The notes beneath the pieces are model-generated. The model had not been told where the DNA came from. It saw only the letters and a program-made list of their open reading frames with translations, and did no database searches. From Candidatus Dadabacteria bacterium UBA2774 (GTDB lineage: Bacteria; Desulfobacterota_D; UBA1144; Nemesobacterales; UBA2774), in contig DEIM01000125.1 in the NCBI GenBank assembly GCA_002352485.1, positions 1 to 8,029 on the forward strand: DNA of 8,029 nucleotides, written 5' to 3'. Both the position numbers and the translations under genes were made by a program. Within the stretch, counting starts at the first letter, position 1; each line of letters opens with the position of its first letter. Shown here one piece after another: positions 1 to 4,644 of the stretch.

Positions 1-497
1 TGCACCAGGTGTCCGTCTACAAAGAGGGCCGTCCCTATACCTGTGCCGAGCGTAACCATCATCACGACTCCGCCGCCGTGGTTATTGTAGTCCTTGCCCG
101 CTCCGAATTTCATTTCAGCTAGCCCCGCGCTGTCGGCATCGTTTATCACTCTAACTTTGCATGAGGACATACGCTCAAGCTCCTCCTGGACGTTTACTCC
201 GATCCACTTCTTTGAAAGGTTTGCCGCCGTATATACCTCCCCTTTTTTCATGACTCCCGGAAATCCACTCCCGATTTCCCCCTCCCATTTCCAGTGCTCA
301 ATAACGCCGCCCAATGCGGCCAGCATCTTCTTAGGTGTCGCCGGTTGAGGAGTGTTCACACGGAACCTCTCTTGTGTAAGCTCCCCTTTGTCAATGTCCA
401 CAGGGGCCGCTTTAATACCTGTGCCTCCGATATCAATTCCCAAAACGATTCTTGGTTTGGTAGTCCGTCTTCTGGTAGTTGTACGTGTTGTGGCCAT
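1..497 (-). CDS. ppgK: Polyphosphate glucokinase, ROK family (partial, C-terminus outside window)
   Basis: A cytoplasmic kinase that phosphorylates glucose using inorganic polyphosphate (and often ATP) to give glucose-6-phosphate. 165 codons are present from ATG at 497; the family is usually about 250-270 residues, so roughly the C-terminal third is off the left edge. Seen: phosphate-binding loop LGIDIGGTGIK (19-29), a GSGFPG segment (76-81), the NDADSAGLAEMKFGAG block (119-134) whose Asp120 is the expected catalytic base of ROK kinases, and the second phosphate motif TLGTGIGTALFVDG (149-162). The NDAD..GLAE..FGAG plus TLGTGIG..LF combination fits polyphosphate glucokinase better than generic ROK sugar kinases. 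The N-terminus is odd: a Thr/Arg-rich basic tail (residues 3-16, TTRTTTRRRTTKPR) precedes the fold. A purine stretch (GAGAGGGA) upstream of the ATG is a plausible SD. Family is confident; exact phosphate donor is inferred. Confidence 0.9.
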   Translation of the reverse strand, partial: MATTRTTTRRRTTKPRIVLGIDIGGTGIKAAPVDIDKGELTQERFRVNTPQPATPKKMLAALGGVIEHWKWEGEIGSGFPGVMKKGEVYTAANLSKKWIGVNVQEELERMSSCKVRVINDADSAGLAEMKFGAGKDYNNHGGGVVMMVTLGTGIGTALFVDGHLV

Positions 498-725
498 GTT
501 CGTTTTTCCCTCTCGCCTTAGGTTAAATATCTTTTTATAATTCTACACCAAGTAAGACCGATAATTCAAAGTCTATGAGAAGATTATAGTTTTAGATATC
601 TTATCTCTGAAAAAGTTACAACAAATGAATATACTCTGGATGTTTTAGCCCTGTCCGGCTGTAGCATATATAAAGTTTCAGACTTAGCGCTATGTAAGCT
701 AAGAGATTAATAAGGAGAAAAATTT
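498..725. promoter_or_regulatory. Divergent intergenic region between ppgK and the SMR gene
   Basis: An AT-rich 228-nt stretch that must hold promoters for both divergent genes. For ppgK, a perfect TATAAT lies on the minus strand at 588-583, but no good -35 is placed 16-18 nt upstream. For the SMR gene, TATATA/TATAAA at 667-674 is a candidate -10 with only a weak TTTTAG at 643-648 as -35. A strong SD (AAGGAG, 712-717) sits 8 nt before the SMR start at 726. I looked for guanidine riboswitch signatures (paired ACGR hairpin loops of type II, or conserved type I/III blocks) because the downstream gene is SugE/Gdx-like, and saw none. Promoter calls are weak; the SD is clear. Confidence 0.4.
683..703 (+). 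promoter_or_regulatory. Small inverted repeat in the SMR leader
   Basis: CTTAGC (683-688) and GCTAAG (698-703) are perfect complements separated by 9 nt, ending 8 nt before the AAGGAG SD of the SMR gene. It could be an operator half-site pair or a leader hairpin that influences access to the ribosome site. With six base pairs it could also be chance. No known family is recognised. Confidence 0.25.
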
Positions 726-1049
726 ATGGCATGGATATATCTACTTATAGCGGGCGTAATGGAATGGGGATGGCCTATGGGACTAAAGTTCGCGACTAAT
801 GGTAAAGGGTTTCAGTACGGGCCAGCGGTTTTTGCCGTCATAAGCATACTGGCGAGCGGATTCTTTCTGTTTCTAGCGCAAAGGGATATACCGGTGGGCA
901 CTGCTTACGCCGTTTGGACAGGGATAGGGGCCGTAGGCACATTTGTCCTGGGCATAGTAATTTTGGGAGAGCCCGCGCTTTTATTAAGGTTCGTTTTCCT
1001 GGGATTTATAATAGTCGGGATTGTCGGGCTTAAGCTCGTATCGCCCTAA
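726..1049 (+). CDS. Small multidrug resistance (SMR) transporter, SugE/Gdx-like
   Basis: A 107-residue inner-membrane protein with four hydrophobic segments (about 2-20, 32-51, 57-80, 84-104), the standard SMR size; SMR proteins work as antiparallel dimers that exchange protons for cationic or guanidinium substrates. Seen: the essential membrane Glu13 in TM1, Trp16, Ser40, the hallmark GTAYAVWTGIGAVGT (58-72) and GLKLVS at the end. The AVWTGIGAVG block and Trp16 are closer to guanidinium exporters (Gdx/SugE) than to EmrE-type drug pumps. The TM1 motif EWGWPMGLKFA (13-23) differs from typical Gdx (ExxWAxxLK) by Trp14 and Pro17, so this may be a separate SMR subtype and the substrate is not safe to name. 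It appears monocistronic: strong SD upstream, hairpin downstream, opposing gene after that. Confidence 0.88.
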   Translation: MAWIYLLIAGVMEWGWPMGLKFATNGKGFQYGPAVFAVISILASGFFLFLAQRDIPVGTAYAVWTGIGAVGTFVLGIVILGEPALLLRFVFLGFIIVGIVGLKLVSP

Positions 1050-1062
1050 CTTGCTGAATGTG

Positions 1063-1092
1063 AAAAGGAGCCGGTTCTATAGATCCGGCCCC
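1063..1092 (-). terminator. Hairpin terminator between convergent genes
   Basis: The stem pairs 1067-1077 with 1082-1092 (core GCCGG/CCGGC, two internal mismatches) around a TATA loop. Read on the minus strand it is followed by TTTT (1066-1063), so it best serves the P460 gene ending at 1104. On the plus strand it lies 17 nt after the SMR stop but is followed only by a mixed A/T stretch, so it may act bidirectionally with lower efficiency. Confidence 0.65.
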
Positions 1093-1103
1093 AAATATTA
1101 TTA

Positions 1104-1658
1104 CTATTTGCTATTTAAGACCGGATATCCGTATGTATAAATCCAATCAGTTCCTTTTGCCGGAATGTGGCAACCTAAACAATTTTTTTTGTAATCCACC
1201 GCCACATCAACCGAAGGGTTTTCGGCTAAGAATTGAGCCCAGCCCCAGCCGTCTCCCCATTTAGGGTTGTCTTTAAACCTTCCTTTCTCGTCTTTAACCA
1301 TTACAAACCACAGAACCGTGTCCTTGGAATACAGTACCCCCTTTCCCGTAGTCATATCCTGGGAAGCTTCAGAAAGCACTTCCTTGATCAATACAGCGCC
1401 GTCCGGAAATTTGCCGCCGTTTGCTTTATATTTCTGCGCCACTCCGGGCTCGGCATATACGTTGTGCATACCGCTCTTTAAGTCCTCTGGATGCACCCAC
1501 GAGCCAAGATACGCCCACTTCTCTCTGAAATCAGTCGGGCGGGATATATTACCCTCCGAGTCAACGTAAGGTGAGAAAGAATCCCCTTCCTCGGCATTTG
1601 AGAACATTACAAAACCTAATGAAGCAATAATCAAGAATATTGGTAATATTCTGTACAT
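1104..1658 (-). CDS. Exported cytochrome P460-family c-type haem protein
   Basis: A 184-residue periplasmic haem protein. Residues 1-22 form a Sec signal peptide (hydrophobic core ILPIFLIIASLGFVMF, cleavage probably after SNA). The mature part carries REKWAYLGSWVHP (45-57), NVYAEPG (66-72), FPDGAVLIKEV (84-94) and a C-terminal haem attachment motif CLGCH (160-164) followed by DWIYTYGYPVL; a single CXXCH near the C-terminus and this block order are typical of the cytochrome P460 / cytochrome c'-beta superfamily. True P460 proteins oxidise hydroxylamine to N2O or NO using a haem crosslinked to a lysine, while c'-beta members lack the crosslink and bind NO. Lysines at 76, 78, 83 and 92 are near the expected region, but I cannot assign a crosslink, so hydroxylamine oxidation versus NO binding is open. 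ATG at 1658 follows a strong SD (AAGGGGG, 1671-1665). No nitrification genes are adjacent. Confidence 0.85.
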   Translation of the reverse strand: MYRILPIFLIIASLGFVMFSNAEEGDSFSPYVDSEGNISRPTDFREKWAYLGSWVHPEDLKSGMHNVYAEPGVAQKYKANGGKFPDGAVLIKEVLSEASQDMTTGKGVLYSKDTVLWFVMVKDEKGRFKDNPKWGDGWGWAQFLAENPSVDVAVDYKKNCLGCHIPAKGTDWIYTYGYPVLNSK

Positions 1659-1780
1659 AAGAAACCCCCTTTTATTTTTTTTAAACCATATAAGGCTTTA
1701 TATTTCTGATTATTCACATACGAAAAAGGATTCATGAACTGGAATTAAGCCCAGAAAACTGCTAACTTTAGTAACTAGTT
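1659..1780. promoter_or_regulatory. Divergent promoter region, P460 gene and folate operon
   Basis: For the minus-strand P460 gene, TTTTCG (1726-1721) and TATAAA (1702-1697) form a candidate -35/-10 pair with 18-nt spacing and a leader of about 30 nt. The -10 lies in a perfect inverted repeat ATATAA-GGCT-TTATAT (1688-1703), a possible operator. For the plus-strand operon there is no SD before ATG 1781; instead the palindrome AACTAGTT (1773-1780) abuts the start codon, and an in-frame TAA at 1772-1774 rules out a longer reading frame. TAACTT around 1763 could be a -10 for a leaderless or very short-leader message, but that is inference. Confidence 0.35.
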
Positions 1781-2494
1781 ATGGGTAAAGCAGCTCTAGT
1801 AACAGGTGGTGGAAAGAGACTTGGGAGGGCTATTTGTCTGGCTTTAGCTGAGCGGGGCTACGATATAGCGGTTCATTACAATAGATCCCGGAGTGAAGCC
1901 GAAGATACGGCAGAGGCCATTGATGATCTTGGTGTAAACTCAGAGACATTTCAGCACGACCTCTCGGACACGACTAATTCCAGGGAATTTATAAAGAGCG
2001 TTACTAAGGTTTTCCCCGGCTTATCCCTTCTCGTGAACAGCGCTTCATTATTTGAGAACGTGGAATTTGAAGACGTCACAGAAGAGCAGTTCGATAGAGA
2101 TTTTAATATCAATTTTAAGTCACCCTTTTTCCTGTCCCGGTATTTTAGTAAAGAGCCCTCGGCAGAGCACATAGTAAACCTGCTCGACACCAGGGTCTCT
2201 CAAATCGAAACCGAGCACTTCGTATACAATCTTACAAAAAAGGCTCTCCGCGATTTTACTTTTATGGCGGCCAAAGCGCTAGGCCCTAAGATACGCGTAA
2301 ACGGGATCTGCCCGGGCCCCATATTGCCCCCTCCGGGAAAGGATAAAAGTTACCTAGAAAAAATATCAATGAATACAGCGCTTAAAACTCCGGGGAAGCC
2401 GGAATACGTAATATCGGCGTTAAACTATCTTCTGGACAACCCCTACGTTACGGGAGAATGTCTTTACGTCGACGGAGGGCAGCATCTAATTTAA
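1781..2494 (+). CDS. folM: Pteridine-reductase-like short-chain dehydrogenase (FolM type)
   Basis: A 237-residue cytoplasmic NADPH-dependent SDR. Seen: cofactor loop TGGGKRLGRAI (8-18) with the Arg-Gly spacing of pteridine reductases (TGxxxRxG), HYNRS (32-36) matching an NADPH-binding pattern, NSAS (86-89), Asp136 in VNLLD, Tyr149 and Lys153 in YxxxK, RVNGICPGPIL (172-182), and GECLYVDGGQ near the C-terminus. In ordinary SDRs a Ser precedes YxxxK; here the position holds Asp, 13 residues before Tyr, the arrangement of Leishmania pteridine reductase PTR1 (D181-Y194-K198). With folB and folK directly downstream this points to reduction of dihydropterin (dihydromonapterin) and/or dihydrofolate, in the style of E. 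coli FolM. Whether it is the cell's main dihydrofolate reductase cannot be told from this window. First gene of the operon; ATG 1781 has no SD. Confidence 0.85.
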   Translation: MGKAALVTGGGKRLGRAICLALAERGYDIAVHYNRSRSEAEDTAEAIDDLGVNSETFQHDLSDTTNSREFIKSVTKVFPGLSLLVNSASLFENVEFEDVTEEQFDRDFNINFKSPFFLSRYFSKEPSAEHIVNLLDTRVSQIETEHFVYNLTKKALRDFTFMAAKALGPKIRVNGICPGPILPPPGKDKSYLEKISMNTALKTPGKPEYVISALNYLLDNPYVTGECLYVDGGQHLI

Positions 2495-2505
2495 GGAAAC
2501 GAGAT

Positions 2506-2853
2506 ATGATAATAAATATAGAGAATTTGAGACTGAGAACTACTGTAGGTATCTACGAGTGGGAACAGAAGATAAAGCAGGACATCGTAATAAATATAGA
2601 AATAGAGTTTGACGGCACAGAGGCTATTGAAAAAGACGCTATTGAGCACACCGTGGATTATAAAACCGTAACTAAGAAAATAATCGCCCTGGTCGAGGAC
2701 ACAAAATACAATCTGATCGAAAGGATCTCCGGTGATGTGGTGAAGCTTATTATGGAGGACGAGAAAGTGCAGAGGGCAAGCGTGAAGGTGGATAAGCCCG
2801 GGGCACTACGCTTCACAGATTCCGTATCGGTAACAAGTACCGAGACAAGATAG
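2506..2853 (+). CDS. folB: Dihydroneopterin aldolase
   Basis: A cytoplasmic aldolase that converts 7,8-dihydroneopterin to 6-hydroxymethyl-7,8-dihydropterin plus glycolaldehyde in folate synthesis; it normally forms an octamer. The 115 residues from ATG 2506 match the family length (about 115-122). Seen: TTVGIYEWEQKIKQD (12-26), close to the E. coli VYDWEQ segment with Glu20 at the substrate-binding glutamate; TVDYKTV (49-55); NLIERI (69-74) with the conserved Glu72; and VKVDKPGALRF (93-103) with catalytic Lys97. A longer in-frame reading from 2458 would add 16 Arg-rich residues and overlap folM by 37 nt; ATG 2506 is preferred because AGGA (2494-2497) lies 8 nt upstream and the protein then begins like other FolBs. 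Starts 11 nt after the folM stop, so the two are co-transcribed. Confidence 0.94.
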   Translation: MIINIENLRLRTTVGIYEWEQKIKQDIVINIEIEFDGTEAIEKDAIEHTVDYKTVTKKIIALVEDTKYNLIERISGDVVKLIMEDEKVQRASVKVDKPGALRFTDSVSVTSTETR

Positions 2854-2871
2854 GCGCAATCCTAAAAAGTT

Positions 2872-3267
2872 ATGAAACCCAACAGAGTTGTAATAGGTGT
2901 AGGATCGAACATAAGAGCAGAAGAAAACATAGGCCTTGCGAAAGCGGAGATTGAATCCGCGCACGAGCTTGTAAAAGCCTCCTCGTTCCTAAAGACCGAG
3001 CCTGTAGGGTTTAATGACCAGGACAAATTCACAAACGGGGCGCTTTTAATTCATACTGAAATGGATCTGGGCGAGCTCAAGTCCTGGCTTAATAATCTTG
3101 AGAGTAAATTAGGAAGGGTAAAGACCGATAACAAGAATGGTCCCAGAACTATTGATCTCGACATACTCGTCTGGAACGGAGAAGTCGTGGACAACGATGT
3201 AACCGAGCGGGATTTCGTTAAGAAATCCGTTAAAGAGCTTTTGCCGGATTTAAAAATCGGGATATAA
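2872..3267 (+). CDS. folK: Short HPPK (6-hydroxymethyl-7,8-dihydropterin pyrophosphokinase)
   Basis: Transfers pyrophosphate from ATP to 6-hydroxymethyl-7,8-dihydropterin, the step after FolB. Seen: GVGSNIRAEENI (9-20), TEPVGFNDQDKFTNGALLI (42-60), LESKLGR (76-82) and the signature GPRTIDLDIL (90-99) with Mg-binding Asp95 and Asp97 and Arg82/Arg92 at the same numbers as in E. coli HPPK. At 131 residues it is about 25-30 shorter than usual: the segment after the signature that normally contains L-x-x-P-H-P/H-Y is missing, and the chain goes quickly to ERDFVKKSVKELLPDL (112-127), equivalent to the R-x-FVLxPLxEIxP end. The reading frame is intact and ends cleanly, so this looks like a compact variant rather than a decayed gene. 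Third gene of the operon, 18 nt after folB; no clear SD, so coupling is possible. Confidence 0.88.
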   Translation: MKPNRVVIGVGSNIRAEENIGLAKAEIESAHELVKASSFLKTEPVGFNDQDKFTNGALLIHTEMDLGELKSWLNNLESKLGRVKTDNKNGPRTIDLDILVWNGEVVDNDVTERDFVKKSVKELLPDLKIGI

Positions 3268-3318
3268 AAATAATTAACAGAAACCCCAAAAATATTTACC
3301 CTCTGGCGCATCCTAAAC

Positions 3319-3379
3319 ATATCTATTAATATCTAAATCAGGGGATAGTTTAATATACTTTCTTTCAAATGCGGGAGGT
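3319..3379 (+). promoter_or_regulatory. Probable promoter, direct repeats and SD for the two-repeat secreted protein
   Basis: TATACT (3354-3359) is a good -10, with an expected start near 3366, ahead of a strong SD GGGAGGT (3373-3379) spaced 5 nt from ATG 3385. No clear -35 is found. Upstream, ATATCT occurs twice (3319-3324 and 3329-3334), 10 bp apart and so on the same helix face, a possible activator site or chance in AT-rich DNA. No factor-independent terminator is visible between folK and this gene, so some read-through is possible. Confidence 0.4.
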
Positions 3380-3384
3380 ATTGC

Positions 3385-4017
3385 ATGAATACTAACTATC
3401 TGGCGGTTTCACTCTACATTTTCTTAATGTTTTCAGCTGCTTACTCTCAGGCTCAAGAAAATGAGGAGCGTATTGTAAGGGGTAATATCGTTTGTGTTGA
3501 ATTAGATGAAACGGGCGGGGCCAATGTCTCAGAAGATTTCATAGAGTGTAAAGGTGTGGTTTATATGCTCGGAGTGGACGGGAAAATATCCTCTATTCAC
3601 GGCTCTGAGGAAGAAATGAAGAAACTTAGCGCCGGCTCGAAGACGAGAATGGGCTACCGTCTTCCGCTGAGGCTCAAGGGTGCGGATGCCGGTCACCAGA
3701 GGGCATGGCGGCTCTACATGCAGTCACTTGAGCCTCTGAACGAAGGGGAGTCTGAAGAGATAACAGTGACCGGGACCATTTACTGCCTCTTCCCCAATTA
3801 CAGGGACGGTAGTGTTACCCCCATGGTCGCAACAGCGCCTTGTGATGAATACGAGGACCACGCGCATGTGATCTATACTAACGAGGGACAGACCTATGCC
3901 ATCCATGGCCCCCACGAGAAAATTACTGCTATTGAAAAAACATCTGAGAGAAAGAACGTAACTCTAAAAGGGAATGTACAGGGTAACAACGGCGGCTGGA
4001 TACTCTACGTTAATTAG
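3385..4017 (+). CDS. Exported two-repeat protein of unknown function
   Basis: I do not recognise a named family. The 210-residue product starts with a signal peptide (hydrophobic core about 5-19, likely cleavage near YSQAQ, residues 20-24; no lipobox Cys). The mature protein consists of two related halves, about 32-111 and 129-208. Each has G-x-I-x-C (Gly33-Cys37; Gly130-Cys134), a second Cys 18-19 residues later (Cys55; Cys153), a hydrophobic V/I-Y strand, a Gly, the tripeptide IHG (71-73; 173-175), an L-K-G (97-99; 194-196) and a terminal W-x-L-Y (108-111; 205-208). The cysteine pairs suggest one disulfide per half, consistent with export, and the alternating hydrophobic pattern suggests small beta-barrel-like units, which is inference. 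It has its own SD and a probable promoter, so it is likely not part of the folate operon. Confidence 0.8.
   Translation: MNTNYLAVSLYIFLMFSAAYSQAQENEERIVRGNIVCVELDETGGANVSEDFIECKGVVYMLGVDGKISSIHGSEEEMKKLSAGSKTRMGYRLPLRLKGADAGHQRAWRLYMQSLEPLNEGESEEITVTGTIYCLFPNYRDGSVTPMVATAPCDEYEDHAHVIYTNEGQTYAIHGPHEKITAIEKTSERKNVTLKGNVQGNNGGWILYVN
3478..4008 (+). repeat. Internal protein-level duplication within the secreted protein
   Basis: Residues 32-111 (3478-3717) and 129-208 (3769-4008) align by ordered landmarks: GxIxC, second Cys, IHG, LKG and WxLY, offset by 97-102 residues with only small gaps. The DNA copies are no longer obviously similar, so the duplication is old. The acidic linker EGESEE (120-125) joins the halves. 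Confidence 0.7.
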
Positions 4018-4026
4018 AGTCTAATT
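4012..4026. other. Palindrome containing both convergent stop codons
   Basis: AATTAGA-G-TCTAATT is a perfect 7+1+7 palindrome. It contains the TAG stop of the secreted protein (4015-4017, plus) and the TAG stop of the methyltransferase (4023-4021, minus), only 3 nt apart. A one-base centre does not make a good hairpin on its own, and no other terminator is seen at this junction. It is probably a by-product of two stops facing each other in AT-rich DNA. Confidence 0.4.
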
Positions 4027-4644
4027 TTGATTTGTGAATTTAAAGTAAACGCAGTAGTGAAGGAGCCCGCCGTCAAATTTATTCTCCTGAATCTTGTACT
4101 CTCTCCCTATTGTATCAAGCTCATCTAAATCAAAATTCTTTGGCAGCCTCATAACCACCGAGTCCGAAACAGTAAAAGCCAGATTAAGAAGTGTTATTCC
4201 GTCAGGATCAAAATCAGAGAAACTAAATTTACCCCTCTCGTTATAATCAGTCCCTCCCCAGGGTGGGTCAAGAAATACGGTATCGGGTTTTAGTGTAGGG
4301 AGAAGGTCTGTAGTATCGCCGTGCATAAAATAGACTGCGTCCTCGACGCCAAAAAGTGCGGCGTTACTTTTAGCCATACCGAGTCTCTTGTTATTGCTCT
4401 CTATAGCGATCACTTCCTTGCCCGCTCTGGCAAACCCTATTGCCATTCCCCCAACGCCGCAAAATGCATCTGCTACGACTTTGCCCGGAGTCCTCGATGC
4501 TATTTCGAGCGCTATATTCTCCAGAGCAAGCGAGAATAACCCCTCCTCGTCAAACTCCATTTTCTTTTCAGTATCGCTCAACCGGTCCCAGTAGTGCTGC
4601 AGGTGAGGCCCAAGTGGGCAAATATTATTAAGCTTAGCAGTCAT
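4021..4644 (-). CDS. TGS1-like (trimethylguanosine synthase family) RNA methyltransferase
   Basis: A 207-residue cytoplasmic SAM-dependent methyltransferase of the RNA cap guanine-N2 methyltransferase type. Seen: an N-terminal stretch HYWDRLSDTEKKMEFDEEG (17-35) followed by LFSLALENIALEIA, which mirrors the TGS1 pattern YW..R..LF..FD.GI.LD.EGWFSVTPE.IA; SAM motif I DAFCGVGGMAIGFA (59-72); acidic Glu82 ending strand 2; HGD (108-110); motif IV DPPWGGTDY (126-134); and VVMRLPKNFDLDEL near the end, like the LPRN segment of TGS1. In eukaryotes TGS1 methylates the N2 of m7G caps on snRNA. Bacteria lack such caps, so the substrate here is unknown. I chose ATG 4644 because it overlaps the upstream stop as ATGA; an upstream in-frame GTG at 4662 would add six residues. 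Confidence 0.82.
   Translation of the reverse strand: MTAKLNNICPLGPHLQHYWDRLSDTEKKMEFDEEGLFSLALENIALEIASRTPGKVVADAFCGVGGMAIGFARAGKEVIAIESNNKRLGMAKSNAALFGVEDAVYFMHGDTTDLLPTLKPDTVFLDPPWGGTDYNERGKFSFSDFDPDGITLLNLAFTVSDSVVMRLPKNFDLDELDTIGREYKIQENKFDGGLLHYCVYFKFTNQN

Noticed and set aside
94..540. Three overlapping plus-strand open frames
   Set aside because: They run mostly antisense to ppgK, whose minus-strand frame carries the ROK motifs; compositions are low-complexity and no domain is recognisable.
498..725. Guanidine riboswitch upstream of the SMR gene
   Set aside because: No paired ACGR-loop hairpins or other guanidine aptamer blocks were seen; the only structure is a short inverted repeat at 683-703.
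1781..2494. FabG (3-oxoacyl-ACP reductase) for the SDR
   Set aside because: The catalytic Ser is replaced by Asp with PTR1 spacing, the cofactor loop has the pteridine reductase TGxxxRxG form, and the neighbours are folate genes.
2458..2505. Longer folB start adding 16 Arg-rich residues
   Set aside because: It would overlap folM by 37 nt, has no matching SD, and FolB proteins normally begin at the MIIxIENL-like segment; ATG 2506 has AGGA 8 nt upstream.
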